The notes: a model not told the origin generated them from the sequence alone. DNA of 19,241 nucleotides from an uncultured Pelagibacterales bacterium (GCA_913020625.1 CAJVZX010000008.1:1-19241), one strand, 5' to 3'. Shown: positions 1 to 7,793, counted from the stretch's first letter. A program made the numbers and translations.

Positions 1-983
1 GTTGCTTGAGAAAATGTTAATCTTTTTGACTCTTCATCTTCAGGCTTATGATCTGAAACTATAACATCTATAATATCTTCGTTAATTCCTTGAACTAGCG
101 ATTTTCTATCTTTTTCAGTTCTAAGAGGAGGAGATAGTTTTAAAAATGTTCTAAAATCACCAATATCATTTTCATTTAATGATAAATTGTTAATTGAAAC
201 ACCTGTGGAAAAAATTTTACCATCATTTTTAGCTTTTTTGACAACTGAGACAGTTTTTTCAGAAGATATTTGTGAAACATGATATCTACAAAAAAATTCC
301 TCAAGGAAGGACAAATCCCTCTCAACAATGATTTTTTCTGCCAAAAAGGGAATTCCTTTTAAACCAAGTCTAGTAGATATTTCGCCTTCATTAATTAAAC
401 CGCCGGCTGATAATATATTGTCTTCCGCATGTTGCATTATCAATGATTCTGATTGACTAGCAAAGTTCATTATTCTTGCCATTACCTGAGGATTTTGAAT
501 GGTCTTAATTCCGTCCGTAAAAGCCACTATACCTTTCCTCTTAAGAAGGCCAAATTCAGTCATTTGTTTTCCTTCTGTATTTTTGGTTAAGCTAGCAGAT
601 GGAAATATATTAATTCTTGATTTATCTCTTCCTCTTCTTTTCAAAAAATCTACCATTGAAACATTATCAATAACTGGTGATGTATTTGGCATTGAGACAA
701 CCGATGTGACGCCGCCTGATAAAGCAGCATTGCTTAAAGTTCTGAAATTTTCTTTGTATTCATATCCCGGCTCACCTACAAAAACTCTCATATCAACTAT
801 GCCGGGTATCAGAATTTGTTTTTTTAAGTCTATTTTATCAACCGAACTAGGTAAATTTCCGTTAGCTACTTTTTTTCCTACAGCTTTGATTAAACCTTTT
901 GAATCAATAATTAATCCACCAACTTCATTCATTTGATTTTTGGGGTCAATTATTCTTGCATTTATTAAGTATTTTTCTTTCAT
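1..983 (-). CDS. pyrC: Dihydroorotase-like protein (PyrC'/PyrX type), partial, probably non-catalytic
   Basis: The 327 N-terminal residues are visible; the C-terminus lies beyond the left edge (class I dihydroorotases run about 420-450 aa). The fold is recognisable from PGIVDMRVFVGEPGYE (60-75), VSMPNTSPVID (96-106), FTDG (155-158), MQHAED (183-188), YHVSQISS (234-241), LSPPLRTEKDR (283-293) and VSDHKPED (309-316). In active class I enzymes the first motif is D-x-H-x-H, giving two zinc ligands; here it is D64-M-R66-V-F68, so both histidines are gone. The usual TPHH motif also reads SINN (263-266). D157, H185, H235 and D311 remain. Dihydroorotases without these ligands are known as PyrC' partners that stabilise aspartate carbamoyltransferase in Pseudomonas. 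The ATG overlaps the pyrB stop (TAATG), implying translational coupling and a PyrB partner role. Family is secure; lack of catalysis is inference. Confidence 0.88.
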   Translation of the reverse strand, partial: MKEKYLINARIIDPKNQMNEVGGLIIDSKGLIKAVGKKVANGNLPSSVDKIDLKKQILIPGIVDMRVFVGEPGYEYKENFRTLSNAALSGGVTSVVSMPNTSPVIDNVSMVDFLKRRGRDKSRINIFPSASLTKNTEGKQMTEFGLLKRKGIVAFTDGIKTIQNPQVMARIMNFASQSESLIMQHAEDNILSAGGLINEGEISTRLGLKGIPFLAEKIIVERDLSFLEEFFCRYHVSQISSEKTVSVVKKAKNDGKIFSTGVSINNLSLNENDIGDFRTFLKLSPPLRTEKDRKSLVQGINEDIIDVIVSDHKPEDEESKRLTFSQA

Positions 984-1933
984 TATGTTTTCTTACAAAA
1001 TATTTTTAGGCAAGCCATTCTTACTGCAACACCCAATTCAACCTGTTCTCTTATAACACTTCTATTAATGTCATCTGCTAAGTTAGTATCTATTTCGACC
1101 CCTCTATTCATCGGACCCGGATGCATTATTAGAGCATTTTTTTTTGCCATTTTTAATTTATCGGGAGTTAAACCGAAATATTCATAGTATTCTCTAGGTG
1201 ATGGCAAAAAAGATCCATGCATTCTTTCGTTTTGCAATCTTAACATCATTACTATATCACAATTGTCTAGACCTTTTTTCATATCCGTGAAAGCTTTAAC
1301 ATCCAGACGTTCGATAGAATGAGGTAGTAATGTTTTTGGCCCCACTACGTTAATTTTAGCTCCAAGCATATTCATCAAATAAATATTTGATCTGGCAACT
1401 CTTGAATGCAAAATATCTCCGCAGATAGCAATTTTTAATCCCTCTACCTTACCTTTTCTATTAATTATAGTTAATGCATCCAACAAGGCTTGCGTGGGAT
1501 GCTCGCGACTACCATCACCAGCATTGATTACAGAGCAATTTACTTTTTGTGATAACAAATTTGGAGCACCTGAATCTTGATGTCTTATTACGATAATATC
1601 TGGATGCATAGCGTTTAGTGTCATCGCAGTATCGATTAGAGTTTCACCTTTTTTTATTGCAGAATTAACAATATTCATTGACATTACATCTGCACCAAGT
1701 CTTTTTCCCGCAAGTTCAAAAGAGCTTTGAGTTCTTGTTGAAGGTTCAAAAAATAGATTGATTTGGGTTTTTCCCCTCAGTATATCCGTTTTTTTTGAAG
1801 CGCTTTTGTTTAAGGTAATAAATGTTTTAGCTTGATCTAATATGCTAGTAACTTTTGAAAAAGATAGATCCTGAATACCTAATAAGTGGTCTTGTTCTGT
1901 TTTAACAGCTTGAAGCTTCCTGATTATAGCCAT
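983..1933 (-). CDS. pyrB: Aspartate carbamoyltransferase catalytic subunit
   Basis: Joins carbamoyl phosphate and aspartate to give N-carbamoyl-aspartate, the committed step of de novo pyrimidine synthesis in the cytoplasm. The 316-aa product has family length and intact hallmarks: the carbamoyl-phosphate loop EPSTRTQSSFELAGKRLG (63-80), REHPTQALLD (143-152) and MHPGPMNRGVEID (270-282). I start it at the ATG at 1933. A TTG three codons upstream (1942) is in frame, but a GAG sits directly against it, whereas that GAG is 9 nt from the ATG and can serve as a weak ribosome site. Its stop overlaps the start of the dihydroorotase-like gene by one base. No regulatory-subunit (pyrI) gene is visible. 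ruvX lies 49 nt upstream on the same strand, an order also found in pseudomonads, where ruvX precedes pyrR-pyrB-pyrC'; no pyrR is present here. Confidence 0.97.
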   Translation of the reverse strand: MAIIRKLQAVKTEQDHLLGIQDLSFSKVTSILDQAKTFITLNKSASKKTDILRGKTQINLFFEPSTRTQSSFELAGKRLGADVMSMNIVNSAIKKGETLIDTAMTLNAMHPDIIVIRHQDSGAPNLLSQKVNCSVINAGDGSREHPTQALLDALTIINRKGKVEGLKIAICGDILHSRVARSNIYLMNMLGAKINVVGPKTLLPHSIERLDVKAFTDMKKGLDNCDIVMMLRLQNERMHGSFLPSPREYYEYFGLTPDKLKMAKKNALIMHPGPMNRGVEIDTNLADDINRSVIREQVELGVAVRMACLKIFCKKT

Positions 1934-1943
1934 TAAAATCAAC

Positions 1944-1972
1944 TCTATAGCCCTTTATAGGTATCTATGCAA
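1944..1972 (-). promoter_or_regulatory. Possible sigma-70 promoter for pyrB
   Basis: Reading the minus strand, TTGCAT (1972-1967) is followed after exactly 17 nt by TATAGA (1949-1944). Transcription would start near 1937, leaving only about four or five nucleotides before the pyrB ATG at 1933, so the message would be nearly leaderless. The elements are imperfect, the region is AT-rich, and co-transcription with ruvX is an equally good explanation. Confidence 0.3.
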
Positions 1973-1982
1973 GCATTTTTGA

Positions 1983-2453
1983 CTAGTTTGATAAATAATC
2001 TATAGCTCCTTGTAATATGAAAGCCGCTGCATTTTTATCCAATTTTTTTACTCTATTAGTAACATTTGTGTTTAAATGCTGAGTTATTTTGAAGCTTCCC
2101 TCGGTAGAAAGACGCTCATCCCACATTACGATAGGAATAGTAATATTTTTTGATAAATTTTTGGCAAAATCTAACGCTGATTGAGACGATTTTCCAAAGG
2201 AACTGTCCATATTTAAAGGATTTCCAATAACGATTCCTTTTACACTATTTTCATTAATAATCTCTTTAATTTCCTTTAATAAAATTTCGAATTTAGTTTT
2301 TCGAATAACTTTTAATGGAGTTGCAACCTTTTTGTTTTCATCACATATTGCAAGGCCAATATTTTTGCTTCCTGGATCGATTCCTAACAATCTAGAATTG
2401 TTTTCAACATTTGTTTTAAATTGCTCAATGTTGAGTATATTGTGTGTTTTCAT
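1983..2453 (-). CDS. ruvX: RuvX/YqgF family RNase H-like nuclease
   Basis: A 156-aa RNase H-fold protein. YqgF is associated with 16S rRNA 5'-end processing in E. coli and was also proposed as a Holliday-junction resolvase. The family's acidic centres are in place: GIDPGSKNIGLAI (24-36, D26), VIGNPLNMD (75-83), WDERLST (111-117, D112/E113) and LDKNAAAFIL (138-147, D139). It has about 20 more N-terminal residues before the first beta-strand than many homologues, so a later start is conceivable, but no in-frame Met occurs between residue 1 and the catalytic strand; ATG at 2453 is therefore used. It is divergently transcribed from gatC across only 40 bp and is probably the first gene of a ruvX-pyrB-pyrC' unit. 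Confidence 0.93.
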   Translation of the reverse strand: MKTHNILNIEQFKTNVENNSRLLGIDPGSKNIGLAICDENKKVATPLKVIRKTKFEILLKEIKEIINENSVKGIVIGNPLNMDSSFGKSSQSALDFAKNLSKNITIPIVMWDERLSTEGSFKITQHLNTNVTNRVKKLDKNAAAFILQGAIDYLSN

Positions 2454-2459
2454 TATAAA
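2431..2459 (+). promoter_or_regulatory. Probable sigma-70 promoter for gatCAB
   Basis: TTGAGT (2431-2436), a 17-nt spacer, then TATAAA (2454-2459) on the plus strand. Transcription would begin near 2466, giving a leader of about 28 nt before the gatC ATG at 2494. The -35 box and most of the spacer lie within the first codons of the divergently transcribed ruvX, so the two genes share a very compressed control region. No ribosome-binding sequence is visible ahead of gatC. Confidence 0.5.
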
Positions 2460-2493
2460 TGCTATTTTCTCACTTATTTGCCAATAATCTCAA

Positions 2494-2781
2494 ATGTCAA
2501 TAGATAAAGATACAGTAAAACACATATCAAAATTAGCTAGAATTTCCCTAGATGAAAAAAAGATTGATAATTTATCTAAGGATTTATCATCAATAATGAA
2601 ATTTATCGAAAAATTAAATAAAATAAATACTGACAAAACTAATCCACTTACATCTATAATTAACGCTTCTCTTAAATCTAGAAAAGATGAAGTAAAAGAT
2701 GGAAAAATAAGGAGTCAAATATTAAAAAATTCACCTGAAAAAAACGAAGAATTTTTTGTGGTACCAAAGGTTATTGAATAA
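2494..2781 (+). CDS. gatC: Asp-tRNA(Asn)/Glu-tRNA(Gln) amidotransferase subunit C
   Basis: A small 95-aa subunit, the usual GatC length. It wraps around and stabilises GatA and links it to GatB in the GatCAB complex, which amidates misacylated Glu-tRNA(Gln) and/or Asp-tRNA(Asn). Typical features are the N-terminal helix KHISKLARISLDEKKI (9-24), the following charged helical stretch, and the conserved C-terminal sequence FFVVPKVIE (87-95). It is the first gene of a tight gatC-gatA-gatB set, the stop codon lying one base before the gatA ATG. Presence of GatCAB implies that the organism lacks GlnRS and/or AsnRS, or has a non-discriminating GluRS/AspRS, as is usual in alphaproteobacteria. Confidence 0.95.
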   Translation: MSIDKDTVKHISKLARISLDEKKIDNLSKDLSSIMKFIEKLNKINTDKTNPLTSIINASLKSRKDEVKDGKIRSQILKNSPEKNEEFFVVPKVIE

Positions 2782-2782
2782 T

Positions 2783-4237
2783 ATGTCTAATATTTCGGAA
2801 TTATCTCTGACAAAAATAATTAATGGTATAAAAAAAAAAGATTTTACTTCTGAAGAAGTAACAAAAGTATTTATAAATAATTCACAGAATTCTAAAAAAT
2901 TAAACGCCTACATTAGTGAGTGCTTTGATGATGCTTTAAAATCTGCAAAAAGTTTCGATAAAAAAAAGGATTACAATGGTTTGTTGTCAGGAGTTCCAAT
3001 TGCAGTAAAGGATTTGTTTTGTACAAAAGATGTTAAGACTACTGCTGGTAGCAAAATATTACATAACTTTATTCCTACATACGAATCTACCGTTACTAGC
3101 AACTTATGGTCTAAAGGAGCATTTTTGTTAGGTAAATTAAATTGTGATGAGTTTGCAATGGGTTCATCAAACGAAACAAGTTTTTTTGGAAATGTAGTGA
3201 ATCCTTACGGAAAACAATTAGTGCCCGGAGGTTCTTCAGGCGGCTCGGCTTCTGCGTTAGCTGCTGAACTAACACCGGCAACTATTGGAACAGATACTGG
3301 CGGATCTATTAGACAACCTGCATCTTTTACAGGAATAGTCGGGTTAAAACCTACTTACGGAAGATGTTCCAGATGGGGAATAGCAGCTTTTGCCTCATCA
3401 CTGGATCAAGCAGGACCGATGACAAAAAATGTTGAAGATTGCGCTTTGCTATTACAGGCAATGTCAGGTTACGATCCAAAAGATTCTACTTCAGTAGATG
3501 CCAAAGTTGAAAATTATAGTTCTAAGTTAACAGAAAATGTAAAAGGATTAAAAATAGGAATCCCCAACGAATATAGAGTCGATAATATGCCAACAGAAAT
3601 TGACAATCTTTGGAAGCAAGGAATAGATTATTTAAAAGATGCTGGAGCCATAATAAAAAATATTTCTTTGCCACATACAGTGTACGCCCTTCCAGCATAT
3701 TACATAGTGGCACCAGCAGAGGCGTCATCAAACCTGGCAAGATATGATGGAGTAAAATACGGTCATAGAGCTAAAGGTAAAAATTTAATTGAGATGTATG
3801 AAAATACTAGATCTGAAGGTTTTGGCGATGAAGTCAAAAGGAGAATTTTAATTGGTACCTATGTTTTATCATCTGGTTATTATGATGCTTATTATTTAAA
3901 AGCACAAAAAGTTAGACAATTAATAAAAAATGATTTTGATAAGGTTTTTAGTGATGTAGATGCAATATTAACTCCTTCAACACCTAGCTCAGCTTTTAAA
4001 ATAGGCGACAAGACAGACGATCCTGTTTCTATGTATTTAAATGATATTTTTACAGTACCGGTAAACCTATCTGGTTTACCTGCAATTTCTGTTCCAGCAG
4101 GTTATGACGAAAATAATTTACCATTAGGATTGCAAATTATTGGAAAAGCTTTTGATGAACAGACAATTTTAAATTTATCACTAGCAATAGAAAAAAGAGC
4201 TAATTTTAAGAAAAATTTTAAAGTTTGGTGGAGTTAA
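2783..4237 (+). CDS. gatA: Asp-tRNA(Asn)/Glu-tRNA(Gln) amidotransferase subunit A
   Basis: The glutaminase subunit of GatCAB: it releases ammonia from glutamine and channels it to GatB. The 484-aa protein belongs to the amidase-signature family and keeps the Ser-cisSer-Lys triad: K76 in VAVKD-type VPIAVKDLF (71-79), S151 in PGGSSGGSAS (148-157) and the nucleophile S175 in TDTGGSIRQPA (170-180). These match the K79/S154/S178 set described for Staphylococcus aureus GatA with a constant offset of three. The ATG at 2783 is chosen because it directly follows the gatC stop and gives the standard N-terminus; an in-frame GTG at 2756 would extend into gatC. The stop overlaps the gatB start as TAATG. 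A run of ten A residues (2830-2839) encodes lysines 17-19. Confidence 0.97.
   Translation: MSNISELSLTKIINGIKKKDFTSEEVTKVFINNSQNSKKLNAYISECFDDALKSAKSFDKKKDYNGLLSGVPIAVKDLFCTKDVKTTAGSKILHNFIPTYESTVTSNLWSKGAFLLGKLNCDEFAMGSSNETSFFGNVVNPYGKQLVPGGSSGGSASALAAELTPATIGTDTGGSIRQPASFTGIVGLKPTYGRCSRWGIAAFASSLDQAGPMTKNVEDCALLLQAMSGYDPKDSTSVDAKVENYSSKLTENVKGLKIGIPNEYRVDNMPTEIDNLWKQGIDYLKDAGAIIKNISLPHTVYALPAYYIVAPAEASSNLARYDGVKYGHRAKGKNLIEMYENTRSEGFGDEVKRRILIGTYVLSSGYYDAYYLKAQKVRQLIKNDFDKVFSDVDAILTPSTPSSAFKIGDKTDDPVSMYLNDIFTVPVNLSGLPAISVPAGYDENNLPLGLQIIGKAFDEQTILNLSLAIEKRANFKKNFKVWWS
4227..4233 (+). promoter_or_regulatory. Ribosome-binding site deciding the gatB start
   Basis: GGTGGAG lies 3 nt before the ATG at 4237, inside the last codons of gatA. 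It is one of the few recognisable Shine-Dalgarno-like sequences in this window, and supports the ATG over the in-frame TTG at 4225, which would place the start before the site. The spacing is short, so ribosome re-initiation at the TAATG overlap probably also contributes. Confidence 0.45.
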
Positions 4238-5703
4238 TGGCTGAAAAAAAATTTGATTATTTTATAAATGGAGAGAAAGGAAAGTGGGAAGTTATTATTG
4301 GATTAGAAGTTCATGCTCAAGTTTTATCGAAGTCTAAACTCTTTTCTTCATCTTCTACAAAATTTGGAGCCGAACCCAATACGCAGGTAAGTCTAGTTGA
4401 CTCGGCGTTTCCTGGGATGCTTCCGGTTATTAATCAATTTTGTGTAGAACAAAGTATTAAAACAGGATTAGGTCTTAAAGCTAAAATAAATTTAAATTCG
4501 GTTTTTGATAGAAAAAACTATTTTTATGCTGATTTGCCTCAAGGTTATCAAATATCACAATACAAAAAACCATTAGTCGGGGAAGGCGAAGTTATACTTG
4601 ATATGCCTTATGGTACAAAAAAAGTTGGTATTGAACGACTTCATCTTGAACAAGATGCAGGAAAAAGTATTCATGATATCGATCCTGATAATTCTTTTGT
4701 AGATCTTAATAGATCTGGCGTAGCTTTGATGGAGATTGTTAGTAAACCGGATTTAAGATCTCCCGAAGAAGTAAATTTTTATGTTAAAAAATTGAGATCT
4801 ATCATGAGATATCTTGGAACTTGTGATGGAAATATGCAAGAGGGTTCGTTAAGGGCTGATGTAAATGTATCAGTAAGAAAAGTTGGGGACAGTCAATTTG
4901 GAACAAGATGCGAAATAAAAAATGTTAATTCAATTAAATTTATGCAAATGGCTATTGAATATGAAGCAAAGAGACAAGTTGAAATATTGGAGTCTGGAAA
5001 AAAGATAGATCAAGAGACGAGATTATTTGATGTAAAGAAAAATACTACTAGATCTATGCGTTCAAAGGAAGAAGCTCATGATTATAGATATTTTCCAGAT
5101 CCTGATTTATTACCACTTAAATTAAACAAAGATTTAATTGATAAATTAAAAAAGGAGCTCCCAGAATTACCAGATCAGAAGAAAGATAGATTTATAAAAG
5201 ATCATAATTTATCTCCTTATGAAGCAAATATATTAGTTTCTGAAAAAGAAATTTCGGATTATTACGAGGAAATGATTAAGGAATGTGACAAAAAATTAGC
5301 CACTAACTGGATTACAGTAGAATTGTTTGCTGTATTAAATAAAAATAATCTTTCCATTTCACAATCGCCAATTAGTGCAAAGAATTTATCATCGTTAGTT
5401 AAAATGATTACTTTAGGGAAGATTTCAGGAAAAATAGCAAAAGATGTTTTTGAAAAAATGCAAGTTTCTGATAAAGATCCAAAACAAATTGTTGAAGAGG
5501 AAGGTTTAGTGCAACAAAGCGATCCCAAAGAGTTAGAAAAGATAGTCTTGGAAGTGTTATCGAAAAATCAAGATAAGGTAATACAATATCAATCTGGTAA
5601 AGTGAAACTCTTCGGGTATTTTGTTGGTGAAGTTATGAAAGTGTCAAAAGGCAAAGCCAATCCCAATCTTGTTAATGATATTCTAAAAATTAAACTAAAA
5701 TAA
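4237..5703 (+). CDS. gatB: Asp-tRNA(Asn)/Glu-tRNA(Gln) amidotransferase subunit B
   Basis: The kinase/transamidase subunit of GatCAB: it phosphorylates the mischarged Glu or Asp on tRNA and replaces the phosphate with ammonia supplied by GatA. The 488-aa length is normal. Signatures in order: WEVIIGLEVHAQVLSKSKLF (17-36), YFYADLPQGYQISQY (95-109), LEQDAGKSIHD (137-147), DGNMQEGSLRADVNVS (197-212), RCEIKNVNS (224-232) and DYRYFPDPDLLP (near 285-296). E24, H26 and E138 correspond to the acidic/His set of the family's catalytic pocket. The C-terminal part, from about residue 330, is the helical and YqeY-like tRNA-binding region. It overlaps the gatA stop and is followed after 1 nt by the O-methyltransferase gene. 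Confidence 0.97.
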   Translation: MAEKKFDYFINGEKGKWEVIIGLEVHAQVLSKSKLFSSSSTKFGAEPNTQVSLVDSAFPGMLPVINQFCVEQSIKTGLGLKAKINLNSVFDRKNYFYADLPQGYQISQYKKPLVGEGEVILDMPYGTKKVGIERLHLEQDAGKSIHDIDPDNSFVDLNRSGVALMEIVSKPDLRSPEEVNFYVKKLRSIMRYLGTCDGNMQEGSLRADVNVSVRKVGDSQFGTRCEIKNVNSIKFMQMAIEYEAKRQVEILESGKKIDQETRLFDVKKNTTRSMRSKEEAHDYRYFPDPDLLPLKLNKDLIDKLKKELPELPDQKKDRFIKDHNLSPYEANILVSEKEISDYYEEMIKECDKKLATNWITVELFAVLNKNNLSISQSPISAKNLSSLVKMITLGKISGKIAKDVFEKMQVSDKDPKQIVEEEGLVQQSDPKELEKIVLEVLSKNQDKVIQYQSGKVKLFGYFVGEVMKVSKGKANPNLVNDILKIKLK

Positions 5704-5704
5704 A

Positions 5705-6361
5705 ATGCTAAAAAATTTAAAACTAACACAAGAGTTGTTAGATTATATTTATAGCCACACTCATCACTTACATCCTGTTCAGAAAGATATTTTAAAACAC
5801 AATGATTCTTTGGGAGATTTACAAAGAATGCAAATTTCAGAAACCCAAGCTCATTTACTTCAGTTAATTATTATGATTAGTAATGCAAAAAATTGTTTGG
5901 AAATTGGCACTTTTACTGGTTTTAGCAGTTTATCAATGGCTTTAGCATTACCTAACAATGGCCAAATTACAACATTGGATCATGATAATAAAACTGTTGA
6001 AGTCGCAAAAAAATTCTTTAAGAAAGCTGAATTAGATAAAAAAATATTAACTATTGTGGCACCAGCATTAGACAGCTTAAAAAAATTGGCAAAAAATAAT
6101 AAATTTTTTGATTTAATTTTCATAGATGCTGATAAAGATAATTATATAAATTATTTTAATCTTTCTTTAGATTTAATCAAAAGGGGAGGGATTATCATTA
6201 TAGATAATGTTTTTTGGCATGGCGATGTTTATGACAAAACCAATAATGATAAAAAAACTAATATTATAAGAAAGTTTAATTTGTATGTTAAAAATGATAA
6301 AAGAGTTGAAAAATTTATCTTGCCATTAGGTGATGGTTTAACAATTTGCAAGAAATTATAA
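5705..6361 (+). CDS. Class I SAM-dependent O-methyltransferase (COG4122/CCoAMT-like)
   Basis: A 218-aa soluble enzyme of the metal-dependent O-methyltransferase family that includes caffeoyl-CoA and catechol-type methyltransferases. Visible motifs: SAM-binding CLEIGTFTGFSS (64-75), the acidic ribose contact LDHD (91-94), and the metal/substrate motif FIDADKDNY (139-147) followed by IIIIDNVFWHGDVYD (163-177), where D141, D167 and N168 are the expected metal ligands. All appear intact, so an active enzyme is likely; the acceptor cannot be read from the sequence. It begins one base after the gatB stop with no ribosome site of its own, so it is probably co-transcribed and coupled with gatCAB. That need not mean a related function. 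Confidence 0.88.
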   Translation: MLKNLKLTQELLDYIYSHTHHLHPVQKDILKHNDSLGDLQRMQISETQAHLLQLIIMISNAKNCLEIGTFTGFSSLSMALALPNNGQITTLDHDNKTVEVAKKFFKKAELDKKILTIVAPALDSLKKLAKNNKFFDLIFIDADKDNYINYFNLSLDLIKRGGIIIIDNVFWHGDVYDKTNNDKKTNIIRKFNLYVKNDKRVEKFILPLGDGLTICKKL

Positions 6362-6449
6362 TGTATTATATTCAAGATTTTTGTAAGATTAAAAAATTAA
6401 ACAAAAACCATATTTTTCAAAAAAAATATTAAAATTATTTTACATTATC

Positions 6450-7793
6450 GTGAATACTGAATTAAATTTAATTAAAGATCCAATACCAGGTTTGATAAAG
6501 AAGATAGCTTTACCTGCTAGTATCGGTACTTTCTTTCAAACAATGTATAACATTGTTGACACTTTTTATGCGGGCAAAATATCACCTGAGGCTTTATCAG
6601 CTTTAGCTAAATCTTTCCCAGTATATTTTATTATTATTGCTGCATGCATTGGTGTAACTGTTGGTGGCACATCATTAATAGCAAATAGTATTGGAGAAAA
6701 TAATAAACAAAAAGTTTTAAGTTATTTTTCGCATACAATTATTTACGGAATACTAGTTTCCATATTAGTCACCTATTTAGGTTTGAAATTTTCAAAAACT
6801 TTTTTTTTACTAATGGGTTCCAGTAGTGAAGTAATTTTATTAGGTCTCGAATATACCAACGTTATATTTTCAGGATCTATAATATTTATTTCAGTTGTGG
6901 CATTAAACGCATTACTACATGCCGAAGGTGACACAAAAACTTATAGAAATATATTAATTTTAAGTTTTTTTTTAAATATATTCTTAAATCCTTTATTTAT
7001 TTTTGGTTATGCTTTTATTCCTGCTATGGGTGTTACGGGCATCGGAATCGCTACGATTGTTTCTCAGCTGATTGCTTTTTTAGTAATATTATTCAGAGTA
7101 TTAAAAAATAAAAGAATGTTGGATTTTTCATTAGAATTTTTTTATCCCAAAACTAACATTTTAAAAAATCTTTTTCTTCAATCAGCCCCTATATCTGCAG
7201 CACTACTTTCTTTTACAATAGGCAATACAATAATACTTACATATATAGGAATTTTTGGTGAATATGCTACAGCTGGATATGGATCTGCCGCTCGTTTTGA
7301 ACAAGTACTTTTATTACCCGTGTTAGGTCTTAATACAGCTATTATCTCAATTATCGCTCAGAATTACGGTGCGAAAAACTTTTTAAGAGTAAAAGAATCA
7401 TACTTTAAAGCTATAAAATATGGTTTTATAATCATGATTTTTTCGGGTTTAATAATTTTTTTTTCTGCAGATAGAATAGTTAGTATTTTTTCAGACAACA
7501 CAGCAGTTATTGAATTTGGAGCTAGATATTTAAGAATATCAGCTTTTATGTTTCCAGCATATCCAATATTTTTTATTAGCAATGGTTTTTTTATGTCCCT
7601 TAAAAAATCTGAAAATGCATTGATTTCAAATTTAATAAGAAATATTTTTTTACCTTTATTTGCTTTTTATTTAGCTAAAAACATCAATGGAAGTTTTAAT
7701 ACTTTTTTTTGGTCTTATTGTTATTTCAATTGGTTCTATGTATTAATATTATTCTTTTTTGTTACTTTTTATATTAAGAGGAAGTTAAATTAG
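6450..7793 (+). CDS. MATE family efflux transporter
   Basis: A 447-aa inner-membrane protein of the multidrug and toxin extrusion family (NorM/DinF-like), which exports cationic or aromatic compounds using a Na+ or H+ gradient. Two MatE repeats can be followed: the first opens with IPGLIKKIALPASIGTFFQT (12-31) and MYNIVDTFYAG (32-42), and the second begins near residue 230 with a QSAPISAA element. About twelve hydrophobic segments are visible, and the chain ends in a basic KRKLN tail inside the cytoplasm. The start is a GTG at 6450; no ATG lies near it, and the next Met is at residue 32 within the first conserved motif. The 88-nt gap upstream shows no good promoter. The last 20 bases overlap the 3' end of convergent soxG. 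Substrate unknown. Confidence 0.92.
   Translation: MNTELNLIKDPIPGLIKKIALPASIGTFFQTMYNIVDTFYAGKISPEALSALAKSFPVYFIIIAACIGVTVGGTSLIANSIGENNKQKVLSYFSHTIIYGILVSILVTYLGLKFSKTFFLLMGSSSEVILLGLEYTNVIFSGSIIFISVVALNALLHAEGDTKTYRNILILSFFLNIFLNPLFIFGYAFIPAMGVTGIGIATIVSQLIAFLVILFRVLKNKRMLDFSLEFFYPKTNILKNLFLQSAPISAALLSFTIGNTIILTYIGIFGEYATAGYGSAARFEQVLLLPVLGLNTAIISIIAQNYGAKNFLRVKESYFKAIKYGFIIMIFSGLIIFFSADRIVSIFSDNTAVIEFGARYLRISAFMFPAYPIFFISNGFFMSLKKSENALISNLIRNIFLPLFAFYLAKNINGSFNTFFWSYCYFNWFYVLILFFFVTFYIKRKLN

Noticed and set aside
499..936. A 145-codon open frame on the plus strand
   Set aside because: It lies fully inside the minus-strand dihydroorotase-like gene, shows no recognisable motif and mirrors its codons.
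1934..1942. TTG start for pyrB adding three residues
   Set aside because: The nearest ribosome-site-like bases touch the TTG directly, while they are correctly spaced for the ATG at 1933, which also gives the usual N-terminus.
3522..5528. Minus-strand open frames over gatA and gatB
   Set aside because: They are short shadows of strongly conserved genes, without a promoter or protein-family signal.
6362..6449. A promoter or terminator in the gap before the MATE gene
   Set aside because: Several TTG- and TA-rich hexamers occur, but none pair at 16-18 nt spacing and no hairpin with a T-tract is present.
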